A stretch of 64,000 nucleotides of DNA from Artemia franciscana. Lineage: Eukaryota > Arthropoda > Branchiopoda > Anostraca > Artemiidae. A program made the position numbers and the translations under genes. The notes below the pieces were generated by a model, which saw only the letters and a list, made by a program, of their open reading frames with translations, was not told the DNA's origin and did not search any database. Positions within the stretch are counted from its first letter, which is position 1, and the number at the start of each line of letters is the position of its first letter. The stretch lies in NCBI RefSeq assembly GCF_032884065.1, contig NC_088872.1, forward strand, positions 32,122,977 through 32,186,976, read 5' to 3'. This document shows positions 21,869-35,202 of the stretch, in pieces.

Positions 21869-22968
21869 GATTTCTGCTCGTCTTAGATTTTAATATGAGT
21901 CTTGATTTCACTTTCAAAAATCTTTTTTTGAAAACGTTATTTTAATTAACTTTTGTACGTTTTTGTTGACATAGTTTTGGATAATTAAGTTTTTTTTCCA
22001 GTTTGCCTTATTAAATAGCAAAATGTTGGATTGTAATTTAATATTTAGACATAATTTGAATATCCAGTCAAAGTTTTCAATCAATATTAGTTTTGTAAAA
22101 TACGCTTTCAATAAGGAAATTTTGGGTGGACTAAGAGGAGTATTTTTATTCATACACACTCACTTATATGGGTAGAAAATTCTGCGGGACTTTAGTAGGG
22201 CTGAGACCATCTTGACCCCCCCCCCCGTCCGGTAGACGCCCTTGAATGCACACCTATATTAATCTACCATTTTATTAAAAGCGGATTTTTATGGTTGCAA
22301 TTTGTTCGAATTATTTATTTTTTAAAATAAATTTGTTTCAAATTAATTCCCTGCATAGGGATCCATCTGACCTAGAATCTTATGAAACGGTTTTGAATAC
22401 GATTGAAGAGAAACGATATATAATCCCCGTTTCTGTGCATCTTTAGCCTATCAATCTTTTGATCTGGAATAATCATAAGCATTCAAAGTCAACTAGCAGT
22501 GCTGAATAAAAGTGTCAATACTGGGTATACATGATTTATTTGCTCTACATTGCTATTTCTACGGGAATAGATTCTAGTTCAACAAGAGCTCATAGCGAAA
22601 ATATTTTAAACAGATTGGAGACTAAATTTTAAACCCTTTCCATCTCCCCTCTCCCCCAAATAAAACTTTGATATCCAACTGCTACTTCCACCCAACACTC
22701 CCTGAAAGCTTCAGCGTGATTCCCTAAAGTTGTTCTCCGAAGATAGCGAATACGCTGTTTGGTATCTTTTGAGTTACCTTAATTCTTAACCATGAGTGTT
22801 TTAGAAGTCCCACAGAAGATCATAGTACAAATAGAATTAATGAATCGGATTAGAAACTATTATAAACCTCCTCTCCAGTCACAAGATCAGGTCCCATTGA
22901 CTCCCTAGAATTTCCTAAAGGTTTCAAATTAATAGTTCAAACCAACTCCAAAGATATTGCGGATGTGC
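21869..22968. other. Noncoding DNA
   Basis: No supported gene. The stretch at about 22680-22800 (ccctgaaagcttcagcgtgattcc and what follows) looks like a further diverged unit of the 240-bp array to its right. Confidence 0.4.
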
Positions 22969-23665
22969 AATTTTGATAAGCTCGTATAATATAGTTGCTT
23001 TGGATTTACCTCGCTTTTTAGACATGAAAAAACTCGAATTTCTACGTGGGCTTCCCATGTAAAAACGCTTAGATGGATTGGAGACAACAATTTTAGCCTT
23101 CCCCTCAGAAAAATATGAAGGCCCCTTGCCCTTCCCCGCACTACCTGAAAGTTTGAAATATATCCTTCAAGCCGTTCCAGATATTTTTTATAAATGCAAT
23201 TTTGATAGCCTTACTGCTCTTAGATTTAGCTCTGCCCTATACCCTAAGTGAAAATTCGAGGTCCATTTCACTTCGGTACACCTTCCAAAAATTTTAACTC
23301 GATCTGCCAAGCTGTTCTGAAAGTATTGCAGATCTATTTTGTTAGTCTGCTTGTAGATACATTTGAGACTATATATGCCAAGCCTTTTCCTGCCTCCTCC
23401 TTTGTGTTAAGATCCAAGGTCTAAATAGCTAAACAAAAATTTTGATAGCCTGGATAGCAATACGCCCTTGGATTTAGCTCTGCCTCTCCCCTACGTCAGA
23501 ATTTGAGGTCCATTTCACTTTGCAGCACCTCCCAAAAATTTCAACTCGATCTGCCATGCTGTTCTGAAAGCATTGCAGATCTATTTTGTTAGTATGCTTG
23601 TAAATACATTTGAGACAGTATATGCCAAGCCTTTTCCTGCCTCCTCCTTCGAGTTAAGATCCATT
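22969..23665 (+). repeat. Tandem array, period about 240 bp, three units
   Basis: Units start at about 22969, 23199 and 23439 with an aattttgata.. landmark. Units 2 and 3 are close: gatttagctctgcc, gaggtccatttcactt, tcaactcgatctgcca, gctgttctgaaag.attgcagat, ctattttgttagt, atatgccaagccttttcctg. Unit 1 is much more diverged. Confidence 0.82.
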
Positions 23666-24430
23666 CCCAAGACAGTGCGAAGGCTTTTTTTCATTGTCTG
23701 GTAAAGCATGGTGTAAACACAATGTGCGTGCAGGTATTCAGTTGAAACTTTAAAAAAATGCTAGAAAGAGGATGTTGAACTAACCAAGAGGCACTATATA
23801 CGTATTGCTGCTGCTACTGCTACTACTACTGCTACAGCAAAGGCGGCATAATACAAGAAAGCAACAGCAAAACGCAATGAAGAGTCCGCGTAAAACAACA
23901 TGACAAAAAATCTACCAAAATCAGATGAAAAGTTGAGCGCGAGTCACACTATCCTCAGACAAGAACACCAAACTTTGGAAAAAAACAGTAAATTCTGTAG
24001 ATTTTATTGCCAAAAATAAGTGCCAACAAATGGCTCTAAACGTAAAGAACAAAACTCAATAGTTTTTTTTTTTACAGAATTATTTTCATAAAATTGCAGA
24101 GGGATTGGAGTAAACATACTTGGTGTGTCCATTTTCTGGCACACAACTGGAGTTCAGCATCAAAAAACCACACAAAATTGAAATTCGACGTGATTTTGGT
24201 GAAAACTGAACCTCATGTTTTCAACATCAGAGAGTATGGAGCGCAAATCTACGAAGTTTCCCCATTTCATGGGTTTTTGAAAATGTGGCATTTAGAGCAA
24301 TTACTTAGGTGAGGAAAATGTAAACAAAAGTGTGAATCATCATTCTCATGTCCCTTTGACCCCAATCGGTGGAAAACAAGAACAAAAAACTCAACCTTTC
24401 TGAAAAGCGTTACGTAATGCTGATTTAAAA
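23666..24430. other. Noncoding DNA with a short CTG/CTA microsatellite
   Basis: An impure trinucleotide tract (gctgctgctactgctactac) lies at about 23806-23840. The 72-codon open frame at 24094-24312 has no recognised domain. Confidence 0.45.
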
Positions 24431-24559
24431 AAAATGCCAGATGCGGACATTACTGGTAAAAGCTGACGAATGGATGTCGGAGCGGCTACGATGTCACTTT
24501 GATCCTCCGATCATACAGATTGCAAATTTGTCAATGGATCCGGTTCAAGCAAAGCGCAA

Positions 24560-24700
24560 CATGCCCACCAAATCACGTCGAAGAGTCTTTCGTCTGTAAA
24601 AGAGTAGACAAATCGATTACCTTGGCAGACCTTGACTTCACACACGATATGGGCCTCATGAGCAGTCGGTTGGCTGAACTTAAAGAGATGAAACTATCGA
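24560..24700 (+). pseudogene. LINE reverse transcriptase fragment (YxDD region)
   Basis: In the frame of 24499-24750 the peptide contains LADLDFTHDMGLMSSRLAEL. It resembles the active-site strand of non-LTR reverse transcriptases (typically LDFADDIALLS), with the catalytic ADD replaced by THD. The rest of the RT could not be followed. It is a short dead remnant of a retroelement different from the larger LINEs in the window. Confidence 0.55.
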
Positions 24701-24749
24701 GACTGTTACCTTGTTTCTATCTTAACGAAAAACAGAGGTGCAAAAGCTG

Positions 24750-25566
24750 ACACTAAATCCGAATAGGAAAGACATGGGCTGTATTGGCAAGCATTTAGAA
24801 GTTTCTTTGGAGTAAATATAAAAATAGTATAAACCACTAAGATGGATGTCTACAAGGCAACGGCTGTAAGCTTGTATCCTGCCTACTGTTGTAACCGTTG
24901 TAAGCTGGATCCTGCTGTAAACTTGCAAAACTTGGCTATTAGGGACCAAAGAATCCAGATCTTTGGAAGCATTCTACCGTTGCTACATGAGGCACACGAC
25001 AAATCAGCCAATGGTCTCGTATCTCAAACGCTGTGGTTCGAAGCTGCTGTACTCATTAACCCCTCCTTTCGGCAATCGTAAAACAGACATCTAATATTCC
25101 TAGAACAGTACTACAACGGCTAGCTGGAACCAAATCATGTGAACCCCTTCCAGATAGGAAACAAAGGACGGCTAGAGAAAGAATTTCAGGTAGACATTCA
25201 AGAATGACCTGATCTTTTTGGGTGGCTTATACCAAAAAAGACGTCGTTTAGATAGGGATTGGCTGCAAATAGAAGAATAGGATGCTTCTGACAGACCATA
25301 TCTGTTGTAAGTCATCTGTTGGTCAATTGATACATGACTGGATCTTCGGTTGGTTTCCGCCGAAAGTAAGCAAATTAAAGCAAGAGTCACGTCACAGTTT
25401 CGATTTAGCTCGTTTTTACTCTGGGTTGGAACTTTCATAGTATTCGTAACGCCTGACCGAAATCCTGCAGCCGGTTTGTTTTTACACTTAGTCCGCACCT
25501 TTTTACAAATAGGAATTTTCCTGGTTTTGCGCAGAATCAAACAGTTCGTTGTAAAGATCTGTAACT
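24750..25566. other. Noncoding DNA
   Basis: Several overlapping open frames on both strands (24842-25081, 25172-25540 minus and 25350-25568) show no recognised motif. They may be remnants of the same retroelement as 24560-24700. Confidence 0.35.
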
Positions 25567-25640
25567 AAGGAGCGACTCGGCTCAATAGTGACCGAAAACC
25601 TAAATAACAGAATTTTGATATCAATAGATGCATAAAAAGA
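25567..25640 (+). repeat. Dispersed copy of the 6590 repeat
   Basis: ggagcgactcggctcaatag, then accgaaa, then aattttgatatcaata, matches ggagcgagccggctcatag, accgaaa and aattttgataccaata at about 6600-6655. Confidence 0.7.
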
Positions 25641-25839
25641 GTCAGTTAAAGAATAGTGCTCTCGTTTTTGCACTAAATCACCAAAATTCTGTAGCTTGGA
25701 ATTAGCTTATATTTGCGCCAATTCAGGACTCATCTCATTCTTGCATATCGTCTGTCCATAGCTTAGACTTAGCACATTTTTGCAGAAACTTAGGACTTGG
25801 GCCTGGGTGTGATACTGAACTTAGTATACGGTCTGACCT

Positions 25840-28500
25840 TGAATCTTTGATTACATCCATAGGTTACAGTTTACTCTTTTGTCATTGATCTGAAAAGCCA
25901 GTCTGCATATGATACTGTTGGTTTGTCTTATAAGCCTCCTCCTTTTCCAGCACATCTGTTCTGCGATTGCTTGATCAATTTTCTTGTGTGAGGACTCCTC
26001 TAAAAAACGTCTTTGTGTTTTGAGAGATTTTAACTATTATATGTTAAGTGTCGGATCATGTGATGATCTTTTTGATGTACTTTCTCTTTCGAAGCTAATA
26101 CCTTCTTTTTTTTCTTATCGCGTTTAATAGATAATATTTCTATTTCTCATTGTCCTAATTTAAAGTTTATTTCTGGTCTTGTTTTTACTGATCTTTCTAA
26201 CCACTTCCCCTAATTGCTGTGGATTAGCAAGGTGATTCTTCTTTTGGAACTTATCAGATAATAAAATTTCCAATTAAATACATAGTCTTCCGACTAACGA
26301 TTGGTCTAGTTTTCTTGAGGCTAATGACGCAGAGTGCGCGACAGTGCCTTATAGAAATTTTGTTGGACAAGCATTTTCCTTTTAGAAAAAGACCGCGGAA
26401 TTCATCACCCAAATGTCAATGGATGTCTAGATGTCTGATTACTGCTACGCATATAAAAGCGTCTCTGTTCAAGGCTACATGCAAAAGTAAGACACAGGTC
26501 AATCTTTTGAAGTGCAAATGATAAAAAAAAGCACTTACTTCTTCAGCGCGTGCAGCTGAAAAGCTGTATTTTTTGCGTCGAGTTTATGATTGTAAGGAGA
26601 ATTTGCGCAATGTTTGAACTAGTTAATGAAGCTCTTTCCCGCAAGTAACTCAAACAGTCTATACCATGTCTTTACAAGAAAGCCGATGGATCCATTGAGG
26701 AGAAAAACTCAACATAAAGCGTCTTTAATTCGTATTCCACCACACTTCCTTCGATTCCCGTTCCACCCTAAGTTAGAGTAAGTACTATTCGCTTAGCAGA
26801 AAAGTCTTTTTCCTTTCCCCATACAGTGATATTGAAATTTCTTGTCTCTAACCCAATAACAAATATAATTAACATTTCTCTCTCTTGTGGTGTTTTTCCT
26901 AATTGATTGAAAATTGCTAGTCTTTTACCTTTTCAAAGGAACTGATCATCTCTAATCTCAAATTGTTTACTTATTCCTCTTCTTCCAGTTGTCTCTAAGG
27001 TTGTTGAAAAAAGTGCATTGTCGACTCTCTTTATTTGTATTTAGTACTAACATAAGTGCAAGATATTCTCTCATAACAAATCATTAGTGTGGTTTTCGTC
27101 TCTCTTTCTGTATTTCACATGCATTATCAAATGCAAGAGAATTTGTGCGTGTAAATTTGGACAAGGCTTTGTGTGTTTTGGGTCTAATTCTTGACTTTTT
27201 GAAGGCGTTTAATACGGTGGTCGACCACTCTGTTCTCCTGTCTAAACTATCTTCATTTGGAGGCATTATGTCCCACAAGAACGGTTAAGGTCTTACCACT
27301 CAGGGAGATCCGAGTGTGTTTTAATTAATGCTACTTCTTTCTCTACTTTGCCTAAATTGAAAGGTGTCCCACAGGGCTCTGTGCTTGGGCCACTTTTGTT
27401 TTTAGTTTACAGTAACGATCTTGTTGATGGTCTTCTTCCCCATGTGCACCGTGTCCTTTTTGCTGACGACAGTAACTTTTTCATTGTTGCAGTGGACCTA
27501 CCATCTACCACTTCCGTAGCTCAAACTATTTTTGACAAAGCGAAGGAATGGTGCTGATCAAGTGGTATGGCTCTTAACAGCTGGAAGAGTGTCGTTGTAC
27601 ATTTCAAGACCACTTATCGTATGTGTGACGTACAGGAGGTAATCATCCTGACTTAAGGGAATGATATTATATCGCGATCTACTACTGTGAAATTTCTCGT
27701 TGTGGTTCTTGATTGCTTTTTTTCTTTTAAACCCCATATTACTCACACCTGTTCCCTCATGCTCCGCTAGTCTTCAATGTTGCACCGGGTTAACTCATTT
27801 CTTCCCCCAGATGTTTTTTCAAAGACGTTTCCTAGATTTTTCCTTTATTGTGTTTTTTTTTTTAAGTACACTTCCACCGTCTCTGCAGCAGTTTTTCTCG
27901 CAGACAGGCTCAGGTTGGCAATCTTCTTCTTTACATAGTCTTTCTCGCTGATTTACTATGTCTAAGCGATCATTAACAGCAGATCAGAGGTCTCCTGTTC
28001 AACCATCCACTCTACTATGGATCTTCATCCTTTCCGATGTCCCTTCATCTCTCTCCACGAAGGCAGTTTCTCAGCTGATCTTCCCATAGTTTTAGCCCAC
28101 TATTTATTTCTCCCTCCTTTGTTTATTTTATCACTCTCTATTTTCCTATTGTTTCCTTTTTTTAAGTCATTTTCGTGGGTGTGCGTCTGGGACGGTCAGG
28201 AACTACTCAAACTAAATATGTTCAGCAGTTTATCTTTGTTTTTCTTTGCTTTCAAAACATATGCTTCTTGCTTTCTTCTCCAGGGAACTCGTTCGTTTGT
28301 TAGTAAATTTAACCACACTCTATAATTTTTTATCTTTTCCACGGTTTTTTTTTGGGGGGGATGTTCTGTAACTGAGTGTATTGTTTATTGTATTTGTGGA
28401 TTCTCGTCTTTGTATTGTTAGGCCCCAACAGGCTAAGCTTCTTGGGCCAAATAACCTTTAGTAAGGCTTGTATAATATTTCTTTGATGTATTTAGCTCGG
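25840..28500 (+). mobile_element. Decayed non-LTR retrotransposon (endonuclease + RT)
   Basis: Pieces in three frames follow the order of a Jockey/CR1-like LINE. At about 26010 is the endonuclease remnant VLRDFNYYML. At 26370-26520 is a linker with HFPFRK and an ASLFKATCKSKTQ block. At about 27080-27560 is the RT, with an LDFLKAFNTV-like motif, then KGVPQGSVLGPLLFLVY and LFADDSNFF. At about 27680-27750 is a VKFLVVVLDCFLSFKPHI-like segment. Stops and frameshifts separate them all, so no active protein can be made. A non-coding 3' part reaches about 28500. The true 5' end was not seen. Confidence 0.85.
27348..27557 (+). pseudogene. LINE reverse transcriptase core fragment
   Basis: The 69-codon open part of the RT palm in the element above. 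It has the GVPQGSVLGPLLF motif and the FADD catalytic aspartates intact, but is closed by stops on both sides. Confidence 0.88.
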
Positions 28501-31500
28501 TTTTCATATCATTATTTCTCTGTAAGTTTCTTCCTTTGATCTTTTGACACCGAAATGTATGGATCTAGTATCTTTGTAGCCTAAGGCCTATTTTTGTAGT
28601 TATTCCTCTTTATTAAGATATTCACTCAAAAAGGTTGCCAGATCCCAGACTTTGTGAGCGAATGATCCCTCTCTTAACTTCTTACGATTATTCGTCCATT
28701 ATGAAGAAGTAAGGGAAAACAAATTCTTACTCTGTGACTCTTTCCCCATTTTCCCCCAGCCCTAATTGTAAATCTCTCCCGTGCTCTAGATAATAATCGA
28801 TAATATGTACCAAATAGAGTTACTTTCGGAAAATCGCATCTAACTCGAATCCAATCACTTTTGACTCTCGTCAAGCCCTTTTGACTCTTGTTTTTCGTCC
28901 AAATGAGCCCTCTCGTTCTTATAGGACAATTTTTTGAAAAAAAACGAAATTCCCCATCTTATAGATAGTAGCCTGAAACCCCTGCCACAGGGTTCTCTTA
29001 TAAGCTGAATTTGATGTGATTTCTATTAAGAATGCTTGCAATTTTTGGGGTGTTTTCCCTGTTCTTTGAAAATCAGGCACATTTTCTCAGGTTCGTATCT
29101 TTTGAAGAGTAATCTTGAACTTTATGCATTGTATTTATTCAAAAATCAGCTTAAAAAGCCAATCTTTTAGTGTAATAATTGTTATCAAAATTCTTTTTTT
29201 GGAGTTTCTGTTGCTATTACCCCACTTTACTCCTTGGGCTGTTTACCAAGAAGTGTTTGACTGGATTCCAAAGAAAACCTCTAGCCTTAGTCTATCTTAT
29301 CCAGCTTAATTTCGCAGAGAATCTTCTCCAATGATTCAAGAACTCTATATGTACATATATATATACTGACTTCTAAAACATTCCTCGACTAACTACACCG
29401 GCTTCAGTGCATGAAATCCTCATGCAAATCCAAGACATTTTGTTTTGTTGTTGTTGAAATCTTTAGGCACAATTTCTCAGCAGAAATTTTTTTTTCCCAG
29501 TATAATAACGTTTAAAAATTCCACGTCCCTCAAAATCCACTGGAGGTTACCATTGAAAAAAAGGAAAAGAAAAAACAAAACTGAGACCTACTGCTAGTAC
29601 TAAGAAAAAGAAAACGAAATATAAAAAAATTCGTATAAGCAGAGACCCTCGTATATTCTAAAAAACAATGTACAATAGTTACGTCACCGGTAATAATTCA
29701 GTAACAGATAAATAGATGACAACCACAAAAACTACAATTCGTTACACATTCACACCTTCAACAAATAACTAAATTATTCAGGATGCAAATTACAACATCA
29801 GTTAACATACACAATAAAACAAGGTAAGCAACATAATTTCATGTTACGCAAAATAATAAGAAAACGAAAGAAAATGTATAAAGACGGATACGAACTCCCA
29901 AGAGGCTGTGCAAATAACACGGGACGTGTCCCCGAGATAGCCATCCAAATGAAGTTTTATATGTTAATTTCCCTTTTTGCGATACCTAATATCACTGGAA
30001 TCCATAATCACGTTACAGCCTACAATTTGAGCAGGATTGAGTGTCTCCAAAAGATTCTATTTGGCAATGAAACACCTGCTATCCCACAATACAGACGAAA
30101 ATTGGCAACTAAAGAGTCGATGTTTACGTGAAAATACATGCTTTGAATCATAAAAATTTGTTTTGTAGTTTAAATTTTAAATTTATTGAGTAAACGGACT
30201 TCCAAAACTTTTGTTTTTAGGATTAGAGTATCCTCGGAACAGGAACAAGAGGAGTCAAATGAATTCAACCTCACTTCAAAAAATTATTAATTTGTATTTA
30301 CAGATGAAAAATTGCTTTGCAGGTGTTTTTCAAAAACTTTGGGAAAGCATTAAAAGTTATAGAAAATAAGCTATACTTGTTGCTTTGACGGTTATTTTTA
30401 AACATTTTGGTTTTGTTTTTACGAACTTGGATACCAAACTGTCGCATTTTTGACCTGTTAGTGCAAAAGTACAGGGATCCAACAAACACAAAGTATAGGG
30501 GAAAATACAGCTGAAATCTCTACGAAAAGGTCATAATTTATTCAATTAGGATGGTTGGATTTAAAATGTTTTAAAAAAATTGAAATTTTCAATGTTGACC
30601 TTTATTTATAAGTTTAGTTTCTAGCTTCCTAATGCTAAAAATATTATTAGCTGAGCTTAACAATTAGTCAGAGCTTGCAATGGAAGGTCTAACTAGAATT
30701 CTGTATTAAAATTAATGTTTAAGATTATTTTAGGATAGAGTGAGTAGATTGGTTGACTTGATGCATGGGTATTTGAAGTGTATCTTATTAAAACGACCAA
30801 GTCCATTTGTTTGGTATTTTCAAAATATCCATGCTCCAGTTCATAAATAGTCAAAGAAATGATTTTTAGTAAATATTAGAAACAACCCAGAAAAATCGGT
30901 AAATAAACTTTATCTTGTTTATTCATTAATCAAAATAATTTAACAAATACTGAAGTGCTTTGGAAATATTCGAAGTCCTTTCAGAACACCCCGAAAATAA
31001 ATCCACTTGGTCATATCTCGGTTTACTATTCTCAGTTCGTAGCTCAGTTCATATTTGAAAAATTAGCCCCGAAAAGAACAATTAAATTTTCGGAAACCTG
31101 TACCTTTAAGTAACTTTTACTTAGTTGGTCCATCATAATACTGAATCCTTAACTGAATCCACCATAATACTGAATCCTGAACTCATTTTCAAACTGAAAT
31201 TAAAAAATAATAAATCTTCACAGAAAACATTAAATAGCAGAGTAGCAGTGGTGAAGTTAGCTTGCATACCCAATTTAAAAGAGGGGACAGGAAAGAGTTG
31301 GGACTTTCTAATCACTTGATCACTAAATTTTCACAATAAAACTCGTACGAAAGCAGCTGCAGAAAGTACATATTCAAAACTATATGTCAGAAACATTTAT
31401 ATTTTTAAACTCGGCAAGAGGGCAAATTGTTTAACTTTTTCCAGTAAAGCGAAAGGTTTTCAATTAACATAGATTTGAAGTCAAGTGAAAGCGTAAAAAA

Positions 31501-32439
31501 AGGAAAGAAAACAGAATAAACGGATATTTCAGATTCCTAAGGCAGCGGATTAAAAATTCTTGAATACAAAAGTCAACTAGCATCCTCATTTGTAGCTCTT
31601 AAAAGAATGAATGTAGGCATTTTGAATCAAATGCAATTTGTTAAAAGAAAACAATAAAATTTTCAAGTGTTTTTGATTAGACTGAACTTAATTTGGAAAG
31701 ATTTTAGTCAACTCAATGCAACAGACAATTAAACAACTAATCTTCAGCTTTGAAAATAATCGCGTGACTTTGCACAGATGGCTTCTGAAGCGGGTATTAC
31801 AAATTGCACAGATACAGTCAGTAGGACTCGGTTCTCGAGAAAATAAAAATTTAAGTTTTTTTTATTCTTTTCTTAGGTCTGTCGTCAGACAGTCTTTCGT
31901 CCCAGTTTTAAATAATTGTGTGAAAACTGTTTATTAAGAACAATATTATATCAAATAAGTTTGCAACTGTTTTTTTTTTATATGAAATGAAAGAACATAA
32001 ACAAAGAATACTGTAGGGAAAATAAAATAGAGAGCATCAATCTGAAGCAATTAATTGAAAAGATGGAGGGCTTATATCAGATCTGACTTTATTGTGAAGT
32101 ACGGTTACCAGCAAATTTAGTATGTCCTCAATTAAGCTAGCTACATAAGGCCACAGCAATTGCTTAGTAAAACTGACATAGAGAGTACCTGTAAATATAC
32201 ACCGTATTTCAAACTAGAGTAGCCATTTAAAAATGAAAAAAAGACGCAAAAAGAGTAAAAAGAAATCCTTGTTATGGCCACTGTGTCAACCCAGCACTCT
32301 GGTTATGAGCTTTTTTAAAATAAAGTCAAAGCGTAAAAAAATTAATGCTATAAAAGACTTTAAAAATAGGCACAATATTCAACATAAATAATACAACAAC
32401 ACAATAATGGAATAAAGCAAAATTAAACAACATACATAA
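28501..32439. other. Long stretch without recognised genes
   Basis: AT-rich sequence of about 3.9 kb. The longest frame, 29841-30131 plus (96 codons, basic N-terminus), has no recognised domain. The pair 31125-31319 plus and 31133-31315 minus are shadows of each other. No transposon motif, tRNA or tandem repeat was identified. Confidence 0.4.
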
Positions 32440-32720
32440 TGTACCAGGAACCGGCACCTACAGGGATGGTTATGACTTTAAGAGGGGTTTATTTGACTTG
32501 CAGCCTGAGCTACCTCAGCCGAAGGGATCATATATTAAACTTGTAATCCTATGTCCTTCGGGACGTGGATTTGAGCCCTGGTGTAGCCGATATCACGTGC
32601 TGGTGTCGGGTGGGGGTCAGTGATGTGACTCTGAAAGTTTAGCTACCTAGAATGTGGAAGCAAACGGACCTTTAAGGCCTAAAACTCGACCCAGTTGGGT
32701 CCGCCCCGCCACAAATTATA
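32440..32720 (+). repeat. tRNA-derived SINE, degraded copy
   Basis: Carries a decayed B box (gtggatttgagccctgg) followed by a body with gggtgggggtcagtgatgtgactctgaaagtttagct and ctcgacccag. These match the body of the better copy at 40405-40696, which is on the minus strand. It lies 3' of NDST, opposite to its direction. Confidence 0.7.
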
Positions 32721-33599
32721 CTTGCAGTCTACATAATCCAAGAGATACATATTATTGTAAACTTCACGTACTTCGCATTTTGAAAGTTTGGATGTTATAA
32801 ACAATATCGTCATTTAATTTTTAAATGCTCCAAATGAGATTTCATCACTAAGCTATCTACCAGCACCCAGAGGAACTGCAAAACCATCAAAAATTTAGCT
32901 AAGATCGTTAAGCTGACAAAAACTTTCTGATGGTAGGTAGCGCACCGATAAGAGCTGCCAGTGAAAAAAGTAGCACATTGGTAACAGGTAGATTACCTTA
33001 TGATATCAATATAAAAACCTGAGAAAAACACAAAAGAATATCGTTCGACTACTAACACTGACTATGCGACTTCAATTCTTTGAAATTGCTTTTTTCTAAG
33101 GATGTTTCTATGTAATGACGAAATACGCGTTGCTCCTATACCTTCTGCACAGCTTTGGTAGAAAATTTTTTTCTGATGAAACCTTCTGAATGTTTTTTTT
33201 TTTCAAGAATGAAAATACAAGACATTGAATACTGATTAAGAGACGGAAGTGCAGTTCGTCCAGGTATTCTAAATAACATTCATTTTTATATTTCACAAGA
33301 GGGTTCGTCTATTTGAGTCTTTGAGAAGCTATTAGAGTATTTTTATAGCTATTAGCTTGTTTAACTGATGTTCATTTGCTGATGACGATCTCTGGCGTAT
33401 GTGGTCGATATATCCATAATTTTTGTATCTGTTTGTACTGTCTAATAAAAGGACTTATCCCCATTTGAACTTTTATTTGTTCTTCAGAAGCTAATTTGAC
33501 CGAGTCCGTTTTTTTTTGCGATTTCTGAGCTTATAGAGATCCAAATCCTTGACTGAATCTGAAATTTAGCCAGTCACAAGGACATTGTCTTTATAAAGA
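32721..33599. other. Noncoding DNA
   Basis: No supported gene or recognised element. Confidence 0.4.
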
Positions 33600-33790
33600 A
33601 GACTACTACTACTAATAACTCACTGCAGCACCAAGCCGCCTGTGGCCAACACAGCTACGTACGCTCCTCCTCCAACCTAATCTATTCAAGGCCTCCCTCT
33701 TTACACCCTCCCAGGAAGCCCATTTCCTTTACATCTTTATTTATGACATCCTCCCACCCCAGACGAGGAAGACCTGCTATAAAGAGGATT
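33600..33790 (-). mobile_element. 3' tail of a LINE (same family as 51418-52953)
   Basis: On the minus strand the translation includes LPRLGWEDVINKDVKEMGFL and GGCKEGGLE, followed by a region matching ggaggaggagcgt.cgtagctgtgttggcc and a ttattagtagtagtag tail. This is the C-terminus and simple-repeat 3' end of the LINE at 51418-52953. The insertion is 5'-truncated, as usual for LINEs. Confidence 0.85.
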
Positions 33791-35202
33791 AATAAAAAAC
33801 AAATACAGAACAAACGTTTTTGTTGCCAAAAACAAAATGACAATTTAAGAAACCTGTTTGAATTTAGAAGTTGGTTCCTGGCCACTCAATGTTTATTTTG
33901 AAATATGTTTAAGAGCATTCTTCATACTCAAGCGCATAATTGATAAGTGATACCCCCAAAAAATCCAGGACATTTTTTTGTCAGGCGTTGTGCATTTGGT
34001 CTTACAGATGATTTTTCAGGAAAGGAGCAAACGGGGCAGCTGAGAAAAAAGTCATTTTCACAGATATATAGCTAAAATGTACTTCGGCAATCGAAAAACG
34101 TAAATGTAAGACGCATGGAAATAACAATTGATTCTAAAGTAAACAGAAATGTTTTAATAAAATCCAATACTGATTTTACAGCTTATTAAATATAATTAGC
34201 GTTTAAAAGATGCATCTTTGATTTTTATCGTTCAGCCCATCCAGAACCCAAAATATTGTTCCATGGATGACATTATTTTAGCCATCCGTTGAAAAATAGA
34301 TACTGAAAGACCAATGAATAACTTTATAAAACGTCTCAGAAGAGGCATTAATTGATAACATAAGCTTATCGCTAAAATTTTCGATCCGCTAGCTGTTAAT
34401 TGTATAACAAGTTTAGAAAAGGTAGGGATCACCTAATGACATTGAGCATGTTGGTCAAGCAAAATTCGTAAGAACTAACGCCAAATTTGGCGATTAAAGG
34501 AGAGCTAGAATATTGGTTAGGAGATGGAGATGAAAATATATCTGTTCACGGGTTTAGGGTACTACGAGGCTTCTAAAGATCTGCAAAGGTTTCGCACCAT
34601 AAAAATTAACCGGTGACAAAAAATCAGACGAAATTCAAAATCGTAAGGACTTTATGAGAATAAAAAAAGGACAGAAAAAGAAAAATTCCTCGGTTCATCT
34701 GAAAAGTCAGAACAGTCGACAGAATAAAACTAAGATGTATTTTTTCCATATAATAGAATGCAAGACTGATACTGACTAATTTAAAAATATTCTGTTAGCT
34801 TTGAGCCACACAATGTACTTAAAAACCAACAGCTACCTGAAGATAGAATATGTAAGATTCAAAAGTTGCTCTCTACCTTCCAGGTGAAAAGAACTATCTT
34901 TTCTTAAACGTATATTTCTGCATTTATTTTTACACGGGCGAAAGCAGAACTCCTAGAATAACACCTGTCGACAATGACCAGCAATTCTTTAAGAAGTAGC
35001 AAGACAGAAGAGCCAAGCCTTTCCCACCCCTCCAACACTGGGTAGGATTTTGAATTATATTACAATAAATATAACATTGTAACTAAACAATAAATTAGTA
35101 AAATAGTAGGTTTGCTAAGAGTACATAGTAACTAAACAATAAAAGCTTTTGATCATGGCATATGATACGAACTGCTCAAATTATTGCATTTGACTGTATG
35201 AT
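33791..35202. other. NDST 3' flank or 3' UTR
   Basis: No coding exon recognised. The part next to 35203 should hold the 3' untranslated region of NDST (read right to left). The frame at 34232-34432 minus is unassigned; its stop-proximal part (FIKLFIGLSVSIFQRMAKIM) resembles LINE RT linker text, but this is weak. Confidence 0.4.
34923..34928 (-). terminator. NDST: Candidate polyadenylation signal of NDST
   Basis: tttatt on the plus strand reads AATAAA on the minus strand. It is the first canonical signal found downstream of the NDST stop, about 275 bp away. No transcript evidence is available. Confidence 0.35.

Noticed and set aside
34232..34432. Minus frame as an extra LINE RT fragment
   Set aside because: Similarity to RT linker text is too weak to call.
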